A stretch of DNA of 40,761 nucleotides from a virus: positions 1 to 40,761 of the IMG/VR virus record IMGVR_UViG_3300027734_000133. The stretch is one strand, 5' to 3'. Shown here piece after piece: positions 12,690 through 22,641 of the stretch. Each line of letters starts with the position of its first letter. Positions within the stretch are counted from its first letter, which is position 1. The notes beneath the pieces were generated by a model. That model was given only the letters and a program-made list of their open reading frames with translations, searched no databases and was not told the origin of the DNA. The translations under genes were made by a program, and so were the position numbers.

Positions 12690-13138
12690 TTATTTTCCTT
12701 TTTCTTTGGGAGTGGTGTTGCCTTTGCTTTTATACTGTTAAAAATCTTTACTTCACCTAGCCATGGGAACCATGGTCGTGTGTCTTTACCTGAGGTTTCC
12801 TTGATAGAGATATGAAGGTGATGGTTATGAGGGTTAGGTCCTGAATAAGGCTGGTCTCCCTTTTGAGGGGTCCAGATACGTCCTTTGAAGATAAGGTACT
12901 TAACCCTAGGGTCTGACTTGAGATTATCGTATGCAATCTTGCAATCTATACCAAAGGCTGGGTCGTGAGTAATGTCTACTGCGTAACCTGTGTTGTGGTC
13001 TGAATCAGGATTCTGTTTTAGGTGAGCAGCAGATGGGAGCAACCCATCGCTTGCCTTCTTCCGCTTTGGTCGCAGTGCCGTCGCCTGACGGAGCACAGCA
13101 ATTGCAGCAGGTGTGGCTTTCTTGGCTACAGGTGTCAC
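12686..13138 (-). CDS. Endolysin, M15-type D,D- or L,D-peptidase
   Basis: The protein has 150 residues. The zinc-site pattern SDHNTGYAVDI (H48, D55) and NHHLHIS (H107, H109) is that of VanY/M15 peptidases, which cut peptidoglycan cross-links. No separate cell-wall-binding domain is seen; the basic C-terminal end (KAKATPLPKKK) may help binding. The GTG start overlaps the previous stop (GTGA) and has GGGGAGAG upstream. It sits between two membrane-protein genes, forming a lysis cassette. Confidence 0.9.
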   Translation of the reverse strand: MTPVAKKATPAAIAVLRQATALRPKRKKASDGLLPSAAHLKQNPDSDHNTGYAVDITHDPAFGIDCKIAYDNLKSDPRVKYLIFKGRIWTPQKGDQPYSGPNPHNHHLHISIKETSGKDTRPWFPWLGEVKIFNSIKAKATPLPKKKENK

Positions 13139-13341
13139 TCATCTCTCCCCTTGGCTAACATCATCTGATAAAGGATTTCTACTTTTGTTTCTAGTCTTGT
13201 AACGGAATCTTTAACACTTGAACCACCATTAGGCTTGAGTTCGTAAAGATAATGCTTGACTAGCCAGCGCACAGAACCAGCAAATGCTGATATGATTGCT
13301 ATAATAGATACGATTAGTCCAGCCCAATTAGATGTTGTCAC
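13135..13341 (-). CDS. Small membrane protein with coiled-coil tail, possible second holin
   Basis: The protein has 68 residues. One hydrophobic segment (about 6-27, AGLIVSIIAIISAFAGSVRWLV) is followed by a short linker and a helical heptad-like region (VKDSVTRLETKVEILYQMMLA). This layout is common for small proteins in actinophage lysis cassettes, which may act as holins or holin regulators. It overlaps the endolysin start. Confidence 0.7.
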   Translation of the reverse strand: MTTSNWAGLIVSIIAIISAFAGSVRWLVKHYLYELKPNGGSSVKDSVTRLETKVEILYQMMLAKGRDE

Positions 13342-13350
13342 TTATATCTC

Positions 13351-15582
13351 CTATAAGGCTCTGATTGTCAGAAGCAGTATGCCACCAAATCCACTGAAAC
13401 GTTTATCTGATGGGGTGCGGTTAATGAATTGCATTTCTTCAATGACTCCTAAATAGGACTCGTTGTTTCTGTAATCTACTACGCGAATAGTATCTCCAGC
13501 ATTTTCTACGTTTTCTAGTTCAATTAACTTTGAGTATGCCCAACCCTCATAGCCAACCTGAACACCATAGGTGTCTGATTCACGGTCATAGCAAGCCAAT
13601 GGATATTGGATAACGCGCTGACGAGGGATAGCGGGCAAAGATTTAAGTTGATAACCCTTAAAGGTAGGACCCTTGGTTGAATCCGTGCTTAATCTTTCAA
13701 ATACGAATTTAAAGGATAGATATTCCTGAGAACCTAATGGATATGCGATACCCACCTCAGGTATGGTTTCACCCTCTGCAAAGTAACCAATAGAATACTC
13801 AGTGCCATTAGCGTCAATTGACTTAATGGTTAAAGCACCATTACTTGCTCCCATTCGTGGTTTGATATTCTTAAAAACTTTGTTCTCAAGTGTTCCGTAA
13901 CGAATAGCACCAGTTTGGATGTAGCCACTTGACATGAGTACAGTAGGGCTTTCATAGTAAACAGCACCATCGCTAGCACTTGCATAGGCTGTACAGAACA
14001 CCATTTGGTTTGTAGAACCAGAAAAAGCACACGCAGTTGTTGGATGCGCTGTTACGCCTGGAAAATAAACATCATTAGCGTAGGCAAATCGTAGTGTTTC
14101 AATTTGCTCGGATAGATTGATTCTTATTACACCTGGCTCACCGTCTATACCAGTTGCGCACCAGACATAATTAGAACGAGCAGCAAAGTCATAGCAAGGT
14201 TGGGTTGTTTCTACAATAAGTGGACCATAAATGATAGAACCATCTTGGTCATTAACTTGCGCTACACGGATTCCCTTATTAGTTCCAATAATCATATATG
14301 AAAGATAGTAGTAAATCTTGTAGACAATCTCACCTACTGGCAGTTCTGCTGCGATTGATGCAGATGTAAGTGCTGGCATTTGCCCAGTTGCTGTCTCAAG
14401 TGTAAACTTAGAGATAGTTGACTGAATGCCATTGTAGCCAGAGATGTAGATTGCAGGACCAGATGCTGTAATGCTTGTGTATCTATGTGTGGTTGTTGTA
14501 TGAGTATAAACAAGTCGACCACCACCTGCACCAGTTAAGGCTGTTGCATTGGTAGGAATCTCATAAACTTTATTATCAATACAGGCTACAATACGTTCTT
14601 TGATAAATTCCATGGTTGAGTTATCAGTAATAGTAGAACCTGTAACATCAAACATCTTGACTTCATCAGCAGTGCTTGCAGCAGAACCAGTAAGGGGCTT
14701 CTTAAACATTGTTAGTTTAGTATTACCACCACTTGTAACGTTTGTAAGCCAATAGGCAAATGTTCCATCATCACACATTGCATAGACTGGATACACACCA
14801 GCACCAGCATTGTAATCAATAAAGTGAATAATTTGGGCAACACCTGTACCTACTGGAGATACAGCAGTTGATGTTACGTTAGATGCAGTCTTTGCATAGG
14901 TAAAGGTAGTAGTTGTAGGTACACCTGTAATGCGGTACTCGCCATTGAAGGTCGCGTCCACACCAGTAATTACAATTTGCATATTAGTAGATAAACCATG
15001 TGCTGCCGCTGTAGTCAGCGTTGCTACGTTAGAAGTTAAAGCCTTGTTACTGATAGATACAGTAATGGGAGAAAAGCCTTTATCTACATCATATTCATCA
15101 TGAAGAAGAACCCCATTGATTCCACTCCATTCAATAGAACGAAGTATTTGAAAAGGACGATTAGTTGTAGCATTGATAGCACCAGTAACAACATGACCAG
15201 AAGTACAGGATTTAAGTAAAGTTGTTTGTCCTTTTTCCCAAATATTTACACCCTTGCTATCTGTAAAACGATAGGGGACTGTTTCTCCAGTAGTAGGGTC
15301 AAAGAATCGAATGCCTTCACCAAGATGAAAAGAAGACTGCGCGCGAACCCACCAACCAGTAATTGATTGTTCTCCTGGCTCATTTGCTTGGTCAATCTGT
15401 TGTTTACGATACTGAGCAGTCTGACGACGGTAAGGCAATTCATCGCTTGTAGATAAAAAGAAGGGTAATCCATTAACTGAAATGTCATACGCTTCTGCTG
15501 TAGGAGAATAGCCTAGAACAGTTGACGGGTTAGAAAGTACGTAGGGTATTGCCTCGGTAATATCATCGCCTGGTGTTGGCAT
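13351..15582 (-). CDS. Large tail or receptor-interaction protein
   Basis: The protein has 743 residues. The sequence is beta-rich, with an Ig/BIG-like insert near 175-250 (ALTSNVATLTTAAAHGLSTNMQIVITG in outline). After it come repeated blocks of Tyr, Gly and Thr strands (for example YAMCDDGTFAYWLTN, VWCATGIDGEPGVI) that resemble a beta-propeller. It has no enzymatic motif. The position after the fibre genes and before the lysis cassette, together with its size, argues for a virion tail protein, perhaps the tail tip. No precise family is recognised. Confidence 0.65.
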   Translation of the reverse strand: MPTPGDDITEAIPYVLSNPSTVLGYSPTAEAYDISVNGLPFFLSTSDELPYRRQTAQYRKQQIDQANEPGEQSITGWWVRAQSSFHLGEGIRFFDPTTGETVPYRFTDSKGVNIWEKGQTTLLKSCTSGHVVTGAINATTNRPFQILRSIEWSGINGVLLHDEYDVDKGFSPITVSISNKALTSNVATLTTAAAHGLSTNMQIVITGVDATFNGEYRITGVPTTTTFTYAKTASNVTSTAVSPVGTGVAQIIHFIDYNAGAGVYPVYAMCDDGTFAYWLTNVTSGGNTKLTMFKKPLTGSAASTADEVKMFDVTGSTITDNSTMEFIKERIVACIDNKVYEIPTNATALTGAGGGRLVYTHTTTTHRYTSITASGPAIYISGYNGIQSTISKFTLETATGQMPALTSASIAAELPVGEIVYKIYYYLSYMIIGTNKGIRVAQVNDQDGSIIYGPLIVETTQPCYDFAARSNYVWCATGIDGEPGVIRINLSEQIETLRFAYANDVYFPGVTAHPTTACAFSGSTNQMVFCTAYASASDGAVYYESPTVLMSSGYIQTGAIRYGTLENKVFKNIKPRMGASNGALTIKSIDANGTEYSIGYFAEGETIPEVGIAYPLGSQEYLSFKFVFERLSTDSTKGPTFKGYQLKSLPAIPRQRVIQYPLACYDRESDTYGVQVGYEGWAYSKLIELENVENAGDTIRVVDYRNNESYLGVIEEMQFINRTPSDKRFSGFGGILLLTIRAL

Positions 15583-15591
15583 TTATGCTCC

Positions 15592-16404
15592 TTAAAGAGT
15601 GATTGAACCGCTTGTTGTCCACTTGTAAACATAGTTGCTTCCAGCAGTGGTCTGAGTTGGTGAACCTGTTGTTGATGTTGCAAGTCCAAAAGATGTTGGA
15701 TAGGCAACGATTACTACACCAGTAGCACCATTTGTAGATGCCTGTGTTGTGCTTCCGCCTCCACCACCTGCACCTGTATTTGCTGTTGGACTAGTAGCAG
15801 GTGTTGAACCTGATGCACCATTACCACCGATAGAAGAACCACCAGTACCACCAGTAACTCCTCCACCACCGCCACCTGCTCCGTAAAGAAGAGAAGTTCC
15901 AGTGATGCTGCTTGCTGTTCCAGCACCGCCGTTTCCACCAGTACTGCTAGCAGCGTTAGCACCTACTGCTGATGCACCACCGCCACCACCGCCTGCTGTA
16001 GATGTTGCAGTGCCACCGTTGTTACCAGCACCAGAACCAACACCACCAGTATTTCCACCTGTATTAGTTGGACTTCCACCACCACCTGAACCTGTGTTTG
16101 AATAAACAGGTGTATCAGTGACACCAGATAATTTTCCAGGTGTTCCACCATAAGCAGTTACCGATGAGAAAACAGATGAGCCACCTTGACTTGTTGCTGC
16201 TGCTCCAACAGTTACAGTGTAAGTATTTCCTTTACCTAAAGATAAGGTTCCAGTAGCAACTTGACCACCGCCACCACCACCACCAGATTCACCACTAGAA
16301 CTACCTGCAAATCGGCTTCCGTTACCACCAGCACCGACTACAAGATAGTCAGTAGATACCATAGTTGTTATTCTTGAAGAAATAAATTTAAATAGTAATG
16401 ACAT
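15592..16404 (-). CDS. Glycine-rich tail adhesin 1
   Basis: The protein has 270 residues. DYLVVGAGGNG opens a glycine-rich domain with many G5-G7 runs separated by short Ser/Thr/Asn loops, ending in a short beta segment (YVYKWTTSGSITL). Such domains occur in phage tail fibre tips. In the T-even-like adhesin of phage S16 they pack as poly-glycine type II helices whose loops bind the host. The variable loops here would be the receptor-contact sites. A second glycine-rich protein is encoded at 19497-20354. Confidence 0.75.
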   Translation of the reverse strand: MSLLFKFISSRITTMVSTDYLVVGAGGNGSRFAGSSSGESGGGGGGGQVATGTLSLGKGNTYTVTVGAAATSQGGSSVFSSVTAYGGTPGKLSGVTDTPVYSNTGSGGGGSPTNTGGNTGGVGSGAGNNGGTATSTAGGGGGGASAVGANAASSTGGNGGAGTASSITGTSLLYGAGGGGGGVTGGTGGSSIGGNGASGSTPATSPTANTGAGGGGGSTTQASTNGATGVVIVAYPTSFGLATSTTGSPTQTTAGSNYVYKWTTSGSITL

Positions 16405-17231
16405 TATTCAAGGTCACCTAACATTGTCCAGGTATCTGTGGCAGTCTTTACTAAAACCGCTCCTGACCACTGAACACGTGTTTTAGTTCCTGTTGTATTA
16501 AGCGTAACGCCACCTGCTCCAGCAACTGTTACCTCTCCAGCACCGCTTTGCTGGATTGCTACCTGTGCTCCAATTGGGAAAGCAACAGATGAGTTAAGAG
16601 GTACAGTCAAAGTGATTGCACCAGCATTGGTAAGTGTTACCAACTTGCCATTGTCTGTAAGAACAAATGTGTATGTAGTTCCAGTCTGTGCATTAATAGA
16701 GATGTTTACTACTGGTGCTGTCAATGTTGGCGTTGTCAATGTCTTGTTTGTTAATGTATCTGTAGTTGCCCTTCCAACTAATGTATCGGTAGATGTAGGC
16801 AAAGTTATTGTTCCAGTATTTGAGATAGTTGAGATTACTGGAGCGGTTAATGTCTTGTTGGTAAGTGTTTGAGCGCCAGCAAGTGTAACTGCAGTATCGG
16901 CAGCAGTTGTATAGTAATTCAGGTCATCAGATGTTAAAACGTGTTTGACTGTTGCGCCAGCAGTGTGTGCAATAGCAGATGTACCAGCACGACCACGAAC
17001 AATAGTAAATTGGTCTGCTGTGCTTTGAGCAGTGATAAAAACAATCTCTTCGTTTGCTGTATCTGCATCAATTGCAACAGTAAATTGGTCTACGTTTCCA
17101 GCAGTAAGTGTTACGGCACCAAGTAATGCGTTGCCTGTTCCAGACGATACAGTCATGCTTGTTGTAACACCATCAGCAAGAGGCGACTGTAGCGTTGTTG
17201 ATACGCTGGTGCTTGAGTATTTACGTGTCAT
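16404..17231 (-). CDS. Tail fibre protein with LTNKTLT repeats
   Basis: The protein has 275 residues. An N-terminal beta-rich domain (VSTTLQSPLADGVTTSMTV in outline) is followed by repeats of TLTNKTLTAP at about 118, 157 and following, and a C-terminal beta domain. This repeat is common in phage fibres and forms a trimeric shaft. The order shaft protein then glycine-rich adhesin suggests that the two assemble together. The ATG of the next gene overlaps its stop. Confidence 0.75.
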   Translation of the reverse strand: MTRKYSSTSVSTTLQSPLADGVTTSMTVSSGTGNALLGAVTLTAGNVDQFTVAIDADTANEEIVFITAQSTADQFTIVRGRAGTSAIAHTAGATVKHVLTSDDLNYYTTAADTAVTLAGAQTLTNKTLTAPVISTISNTGTITLPTSTDTLVGRATTDTLTNKTLTTPTLTAPVVNISINAQTGTTYTFVLTDNGKLVTLTNAGAITLTVPLNSSVAFPIGAQVAIQQSGAGEVTVAGAGGVTLNTTGTKTRVQWSGAVLVKTATDTWTMLGDLE

Positions 17232-17240
17232 TTATTTTCC

Positions 17241-18146
17241 TTAGCGACGTGTATAGTGGATTTTTACTGGATAACGACCTTGCAACTTGCTTGATTCTTC
17301 TTTAAGGCGAGTCTGATAAAGAGCATAGACATACTTAGAGATATTGGTTCCTGCTTGTGAGGGAAGTTTGGTGTCAGTTAAATCCGACTCGGCAGAAGTT
17401 AAATTGATACGACCAGCATCAAGGAAGGTAAGCAGGCGAGCACAAGCACCTAGGATAATTACATCCTTTGCTGTCTCTGGTAATCCTGTTACGTCAGCAA
17501 AATCATCTGAGTTGCTATCTAATGTATTTGGCTCTGTTGTGTACCAAATCTGAACAGTGCGTCCAGCGTCAATGCGGTCATAGATTGAAATGCTTGAAGT
17601 TGAGTTAAAGGATGCTTGATTAGCCATAGCATCCATACGCCAGTTACGAACTGGAAGCCACTCTTTAGTTGGCCCAGTACTCTGCCAAGTAACTGCTAGT
17701 ACATCTTCACAGTCATCAGGAAGCGCATAGGTAGTCTGCACTGTGTTGTATGTTAATGTTGTGCTAGACAGAGACCATAACTTAGGAAAGACTGAGGCAA
17801 TTGTATCGTTAATAGCCTTCTTAATATTTACACGTGGGAATGTTGGAGATAAGGTAATCTGTGCGTACTGTGAGTGCGGTGCTGGATTAGTTCCCTGATA
17901 TCCGCGACCAAAACCAGGAATAACATTGAGTGTCTGAGTTCCTTTATCAAAACTGTCAATCCAAAGCAACTCGTCATCAATCTCAATAATACCCTTGGCT
18001 AGGTTATTTTCAGAGCCAACTGTAATAGATGTTCCTGTTGTAGTCAAACCAGTAGGGTTTGCTAGATATGTAATTCGGTCTTGTCGAAGTGTGTAGCCTG
18101 TTAGGCTAGCCTTTACTTCATCAACCAGTTCGTTTAGTGTTGGCAT
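17241..18146 (-). CDS. Probable connector or tail tubular protein
   Basis: The protein has 301 residues. A helical N-terminus (TLNELVDEVKASL), a beta insert (GSENNLAKGIIEIDDELLWI in outline), then helices with INDTIASVFPKLW and LPDDCEDVLAVTW and a C-terminal helical hairpin (DVIILGACARLLTFLDAGR) resemble neck or adaptor proteins that bridge portal and tail. A virion role is supported by position. The exact assignment, for example a T7 gp11-like tubular protein, is tentative. The start follows the glycosyltransferase stop by four bases. Confidence 0.55.
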   Translation of the reverse strand: MPTLNELVDEVKASLTGYTLRQDRITYLANPTGLTTTGTSITVGSENNLAKGIIEIDDELLWIDSFDKGTQTLNVIPGFGRGYQGTNPAPHSQYAQITLSPTFPRVNIKKAINDTIASVFPKLWSLSSTTLTYNTVQTTYALPDDCEDVLAVTWQSTGPTKEWLPVRNWRMDAMANQASFNSTSSISIYDRIDAGRTVQIWYTTEPNTLDSNSDDFADVTGLPETAKDVIILGACARLLTFLDAGRINLTSAESDLTDTKLPSQAGTNISKYVYALYQTRLKEESSKLQGRYPVKIHYTRR

Positions 18147-18149
18147 TGA

Positions 18150-19202
18150 TTACCTTTCATACCATCCGTTATCCCATAGAGTGAGTAATCGACTAAAGTA
18201 TTTTTCATACTGTAGGGCGATTGCATCAAGTGAGTAGAGGGAAACTGCTCGCTTGTGTATTGCTACTGGGTCTAGTGTCTTTACATCTTCTACTGCTTGG
18301 CAGAATTCAGAGAATGTTCGACATCTATATCCAGTAAGACCATTGATATTAGTTTCAGTGAAAGCACCCCAATCAGTTGTAATTGTTGGTGTCCCACAAG
18401 TCTGTGCTTCGATTACCACATTGCCAAAGGGTTCTATGTATTGAGTAGGGGCAAATGTTGCTATAGCACCACCCATAAGTTTAGCCCGTTCTTCTGGACC
18501 AACTGCTCCTACATACTCACCATAGCCATCAAATTCACCAGGACCAGCAATTATTAATCGCTTGCCTAATGTTTCGCATACCTCTTGAGCAATTCTATAA
18601 CCCTTGCGTTCAATTAATCTACCAATGAATAGGTAGTAATCGTCTTTCTTTTCCTGTAAGGGAAACATTTCTGGTTCAAGGTATCCATTGATTACGCAGT
18701 CAAAGAAGTTTCCATCAACTGTAGTAGGATTCTTGAACATCGCGTAGATGCTGTGCATCCAAGCATATGACTCAAAGACTTTATACTTGCTAAATACTCC
18801 ACCATAACCAATACCAAATTCAACAGTGATGTGGTTAGGGTAAGCATCTGCAATTGGTTTCTGAATGCTTCCACCAATAACACAGATAAAATCTTTTTGC
18901 TCTAGTCGTTTTCCTAGTTCAGCAATTACATTAGCATTAAATATTTGCCAGTGTGGTAAAGTTGCATCAAACGGCACTTCTGTATAATGCTTGCCCTGAA
19001 TTGAATCAAGTCTTTGTTGCTCTGTGATACAGGTTACTAACTCATCTACTGGTGCTTCATTTTGCTCACCAGCATAAAGATAGACTGTATGACCTAGTGA
19101 CTTCATCATCACGCAGAAGCGCCTTACCTTTTCGGTATAAGCACAGTTGACGTAATCTTTAGTTGTTTGTGTATGTGGCAGACTTATAACGTGAAATCTC
19201 AT
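18150..19202 (-). CDS. Glycosyltransferase of the GT4 (GT-B) type
   Basis: The protein has 350 residues. The C-terminal half carries FIGRLIERKG (192-201), a nucleotide-sugar-binding strand (RLIIAGPGE) and the EPFGNVVIE motif (E257 to E265, EX7E), followed by CGTPTITTDWGAFTE, as in GT4 glycosyltransferases. It would transfer a sugar from a nucleotide or GDP donor. It lies within the fibre genes, so likely targets are the virion fibres themselves, rich in Ser and Thr. Host-surface modification is the alternative. Confidence 0.9.
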   Translation of the reverse strand: MRFHVISLPHTQTTKDYVNCAYTEKVRRFCVMMKSLGHTVYLYAGEQNEAPVDELVTCITEQQRLDSIQGKHYTEVPFDATLPHWQIFNANVIAELGKRLEQKDFICVIGGSIQKPIADAYPNHITVEFGIGYGGVFSKYKVFESYAWMHSIYAMFKNPTTVDGNFFDCVINGYLEPEMFPLQEKKDDYYLFIGRLIERKGYRIAQEVCETLGKRLIIAGPGEFDGYGEYVGAVGPEERAKLMGGAIATFAPTQYIEPFGNVVIEAQTCGTPTITTDWGAFTETNINGLTGYRCRTFSEFCQAVEDVKTLDPVAIHKRAVSLYSLDAIALQYEKYFSRLLTLWDNGWYER

Positions 19203-19206
19203 ACCG

Positions 19207-19497
19207 CTATGCTACAGGATCAACCACAGAATCAGCATTTGATTGTGGTCCAGGGATAAAAGCCCCATCTGGAAGATTTAAGTCTGGCATAAACCAGTAG
19301 CCAGAACTAGGATAGTTTTCACGGAAATTTGCATTATAAGAACATTGTCTCCATTCTGTTTCTTCCCCAAATAGTGACTTGCAAAATGCAACACCAATTG
19401 GTTCTGACTCTGGGAATGGCAGGTTATTAACAACTTCATTGTTAACAACAATAACTTCAGAAACTACATTACCTTCTAATCTTGCAAAATGTGCCAT
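19207..19497 (-). CDS. Small conserved phage tail-region protein
   Basis: The protein has 96 residues. The pattern MAHFARLEGNVVSEVIVVNN, then FCKSLFG...W.QCSYN, FRENYPSSGYWF and an acidic Pro-rich end (GAFIPGPQ) is that of a small protein seen near fibre genes of many aquatic phages. Its function is unknown; it could cap or chaperone a fibre. It abuts the glycosyltransferase and overlaps the glycine-rich protein gene by one base. Confidence 0.7.
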   Translation of the reverse strand: MAHFARLEGNVVSEVIVVNNEVVNNLPFPESEPIGVAFCKSLFGEETEWRQCSYNANFRENYPSSGYWFMPDLNLPDGAFIPGPQSNADSVVDPVA

Positions 19498-20354
19498 TAT
19501 CCAGTCACCACTATCACATATCCAGAGCCGCCATTACCGCCAACTGCACTACCAGTTGCATTACCACCAGCACCACCACCGCCACCCGTATTTGCTGTGC
19601 CGTCTGTTCCAGCAGCGTTAAGACCACCTGCGCCACCACCACCAGAACCACCTGTTCCAGAGGCAGAACTTCCAGAACCGCCACCTCCACCTGCGTAAGT
19701 TACAGAAGAGCCAGTAACTGAGTTTGCTAAGCCAGCACCGCCATTGCCGCCTGTTGTTCCAGAACCTGCTGAACCAACTGCATTTTTGCCACCACCGCCA
19801 CCGCCAGCATCACTTGCAATACCTGCTCCACCATTATTTCCTTGTGACAATTGTGCAGAACCTGGAACGTTATCTACGCTGGCTCCACCGCCACCACTTC
19901 CACCATCGCCTTGTGGAGCGTTATTACTACCACCTGTTTTGCCGCCACCGCCACCTAGCCCAACAACAAATCCGCCAATACCTGAAGGGTTTCCTGGTGC
20001 ACCAAAAGCAGAAAAAACAGGACCACTTACAACTCGTCCACCTACTCCACCACCACCTATGGTTATAGTAAATGTTCCAGTATTAAGTGCAGAAGTTGTA
20101 CTGTAAAAATAACCACCTGCGCCACCACCACCAGCGGCTGCTGAAAAGAAGACACCTCCGCCACCGCCGCCACCACCAACAATAAAAATTTCACAACTAC
20201 CAGCAGTACCAACAGTAATTGAACCTGAGCCACTAAAACGATATTGAGTTTTGCCAGGTCGGGCGGCTGTATTGATAGTAGGTGAACCAGTTGTAGAAGT
20301 AATTACTGCTTTTGGCATACCACCACCAGCATTAACGGGTGTAAAAAATGGCAT
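19497..20354 (-). CDS. Glycine-rich tail adhesin 2
   Basis: The protein has 285 residues. A short N-terminal part (FTPVNAGGGMPKAVITS) and a beta segment (YRFSGSGSITVGTAG) lead into CEIFIVGGGGGGGG and a long glycine-rich domain with Ser/Asn/Ala loops, ending GGSGYVIVVTG. It resembles adhesin 1 in plan but is clearly diverged in loops and ends. AGGAGA lies before the ATG. It directly follows the collagen-like fibre, so it may be that fibre's tip. Confidence 0.75.
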   Translation of the reverse strand: MPFFTPVNAGGGMPKAVITSTTGSPTINTAARPGKTQYRFSGSGSITVGTAGSCEIFIVGGGGGGGGVFFSAAAGGGGAGGYFYSTTSALNTGTFTITIGGGGVGGRVVSGPVFSAFGAPGNPSGIGGFVVGLGGGGGKTGGSNNAPQGDGGSGGGGASVDNVPGSAQLSQGNNGGAGIASDAGGGGGGKNAVGSAGSGTTGGNGGAGLANSVTGSSVTYAGGGGGSGSSASGTGGSGGGGAGGLNAAGTDGTANTGGGGGAGGNATGSAVGGNGGSGYVIVVTG

Positions 20355-20362
20355 CGTATCTC

Positions 20363-22270
20363 CTAAGCGTACTTAATTGGGCCAGCACCCAAAACGGTGT
20401 AGGTTGGTGTTGCTGCTGTTTTAATAATTGTAAACGAATAGGCATCTATAGATGATGCGTTACCAGCAGCAGGAGCAGTTCCACCGCTCCACTTAGGAGT
20501 AACTGCGCTTCCGTCGATTTGGAATGCTGTTTGATAATAAGCAGTAGCACCGTTTGTAACTAAAAATGCTACAGTAATGCTATCGCCAACATTAAGAACT
20601 GAATTGAGTGTAGTGCCGCTAGTACCACGGACATTCAATGTCCAGTTACCTGAAGCATTAGTGGTGTAGTAGAGCACCCCTTGAGTTGAGGCGTCGTAGG
20701 CAACTGTTCCAGTTGCTGCTGTTGCTGAAACAGTAAATCTTTCTTCAGGAGATATGAAGATAAAAGCATTTAATGTTTTATCCCATTTCAAGCCAGTGCT
20801 TGTTGTGCTATCTACTATGAGTGTTTGTCCAGCAGTTCCAACTGGCAAACGATCAACTGTTGTTGAGAATGTAGCAAGGTCACCTTTAGTAGTCACAACT
20901 GCAGGACCAGTTGCTCCTGTTGCACCAACGGCGCCTGTTGCACCAACAGGTCCAGTGGCGCCTACAGAACCTGCTGGCCCTGTTGCACCTGTTGGTCCAG
21001 GAACGGTACTTGCTGCACCTGTGGGTCCAGTTGTACCCGCTGGTCCAGTAGCACCTGTTGGCCCAGCAACTGTGCTTGCAGCACCAGTAGGTCCAGTCGG
21101 TCCAGTAGCACCAGCAGGGCCTGTGGCACCAGTTGGACCAACAATACCAGTTGAAATAATTGCCACAATAAGCGGGTGGTTGTTTGCAAAGTTGGTTGTA
21201 CCTGTTCCACCTGATGTTGTAAGCGTAACGGGAATTACCACATAATCTGTGAGCATTGTCGGTGTTGCAGACACTGTAAATTTTTGAAAGTTATCAGATA
21301 GGTTTTTATCTTGAACAATGATTACATCGTTTGTTTTAATCAACCCTAAGAAAATGTCAATATCAATATTATCTGCGTTGATGTGGTTAATGTTGATTTG
21401 TGTTGCAGAAATTTGTGTGGCGTTATTCCAGATTAAATGCTGATTTCCAGGGTCACCAGTTGTAATTGTAGTTTTTGCCTTGTAATCAAAGTAACTGGCA
21501 GAGCCACCATCAGCACCAGTAGCACCTGTAGCCCCTGTTACGCCTGTGGCGCCTTGTGGGCCAGTCGCTCCTGCAGGTCCTGTCGAACCTGTAACTCCTG
21601 TCGTTCCAGTTGCTCCAACTGGTCCCGTAGGACCTGTAGGTCCAACAATATTTACGCCAGCAGGCCAAGAGCCAGCAGCCTTTGGTCCAAAAATTTTATT
21701 GGTTGCAGTGTTAATATAAAAATCACCATTAACACCTTGTGTTGTTGGGTCTACTATTCCGTTAAGAACAGTGTAGCCAGCAACACCAGTTACTCCCGTA
21801 GGTCCTGTAGGACCTGTGGCTCCTGTAATACCCACGCTGCCTGTAACTCCTGTAGGTCCAGCAACTCCCGTTGCTCCGACTGGGCCCGTGGCTCCAGTAA
21901 CTCCAATAGAACCAGTAGCCCCAACAGGACCAGTGGGACCAACATTACCAGTAACTCCAGTAACACCTTGTACTCCTTGACTTCCTTGAGGTCCAGTAGG
22001 ACCTGTTGGTCCGACTACACCAGTTACACCTTGCGGTCCTGTTACGCCTGTTGCACCAATGGGTCCAGTTGACCCAGTAGGGCCTGTAGGTCCTGTAGGA
22101 CCCGTAACTCCTGGGGTTCCTTGTGGACCTTGGTCATTTGAGAAAACAACTGTAGTTTCAGGAGCAGCGTTCTCTGTAACAATAACTTCAATAGCAGCAG
22201 TATCTGGGCTGACGTTGACTGAGATATTGCTACTAGATGCTTGTTCTACGACTACAATTGTTTCGCTCAT
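20363..22270 (-). CDS. Collagen-like tail fibre
   Basis: The protein has 635 residues. An N-terminal beta domain of ~50 residues is followed by Gly-X-Y runs of the [10 protein letters not shown] / GATGVTG kind in three blocks (about residues 52-170, 210-250 and 375-455), separated by globular inserts. A beta-rich C-terminal domain probably trimerises it ([17 protein letters not shown]). Collagen-like triple helices are known in phage fibres. Hydroxylation is not required in phages, and the many Thr at Y positions may be glycosylated by the nearby transferase; this is inference. Confidence 0.88.
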   Translation of the reverse strand: MSETIVVVEQASSSNISVNVSPDTAAIEVIVTENAAPETTVVFSNDQGPQGTPGVTGPTGPTGPTGSTGPIGATGVTGPQGVTGVVGPTGPTGPQGSQGVQGVTGVTGNVGPTGPVGATGSIGVTGATGPVGATGVAGPTGVTGSVGITGATGPTGPTGVTGVAGYTVLNGIVDPTTQGVNGDFYINTATNKIFGPKAAGSWPAGVNIVGPTGPTGPVGATGTTGVTGSTGPAGATGPQGATGVTGATGATGADGGSASYFDYKAKTTITTGDPGNQHLIWNNATQISATQININHINADNIDIDIFLGLIKTNDVIIVQDKNLSDNFQKFTVSATPTMLTDYVVIPVTLTTSGGTGTTNFANNHPLIVAIISTGIVGPTGATGPAGATGPTGPTGAASTVAGPTGATGPAGTTGPTGAASTVPGPTGATGPAGSVGATGPVGATGAVGATGATGPAVVTTKGDLATFSTTVDRLPVGTAGQTLIVDSTTSTGLKWDKTLNAFIFISPEERFTVSATAATGTVAYDASTQGVLYYTTNASGNWTLNVRGTSGTTLNSVLNVGDSITVAFLVTNGATAYYQTAFQIDGSAVTPKWSGGTAPAAGNASSIDAYSFTIIKTAATPTYTVLGAGPIKYA

Positions 22271-22608
22271 ACAGTGACTCCAGCAGTTACTACAAACTTA
22301 CCTTCCAGTAAACGAGTAACAACACTACCTGAATCAAGTATAAGGTCATAAACATAACGACCTGGGTTAATAGCACCAGTGAGTGTAGAACTTAATGTGA
22401 CTGTAACTTGACCATTAGTTGTTCCAACTGCAACACGTCCATTAGCATTTGTGGCAAGAAGAGTAGTCTCATTAGAACCTACAAATGGGCGAATCGTCAT
22501 TGTAACGTTGTAGTTAGTCAAATCCCATGGAGTATTTCCAGTCTTAACTACAAACTGGAATGTAAAGGTCGCAGCCTCCTCGCAAACTAAATTATGCTTT
22601 GCACTCAA
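22267..22608 (-). CDS. Beta-rich virion protein (BppU-like N-terminal type)
   Basis: The protein has 113 residues. A TTG start follows AAGGA. The sequence [27 protein letters not shown] (in outline) and the regular strands to the end resemble small Ig-like domains found at the base of phage fibres. It overlaps the start of the collagen-like gene, so it probably attaches that fibre. Family assignment is tentative. Confidence 0.6.
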   Translation of the reverse strand: MSAKHNLVCEEAATFTFQFVVKTGNTPWDLTNYNVTMTIRPFVGSNETTLLATNANGRVAVGTTNGQVTVTLSSTLTGAINPGRYVYDLILDSGSVVTRLLEGKFVVTAGVTV

Positions 22609-22641
22609 TTTATGAATCCTTTATACTTGAAGGGGAATTAC

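Noticed and set aside
15902-16105. Pro/Ala-rich plus-strand frame antisense to adhesin 1
   Set aside because: It is an antisense shadow of glycine-rich coding sequence without its own start signal.
19489-20106. Pro-rich plus-strand frames antisense to the glycine-rich adhesin
   Set aside because: They arise because glycine codons read as proline on the other strand; there is no start signal.
20754-22072. Long plus-strand frames antisense to the collagen-like fibre
   Set aside because: They are mirror images of the Gly-X-Y repeats and have no ribosome-binding sites.
20900-22130. Apparent tandem DNA repeats that might be a CRISPR array
   Set aside because: The repeats are degenerate nine-base Gly-X-Y codon units inside a gene; there are no constant repeats or unique spacers.
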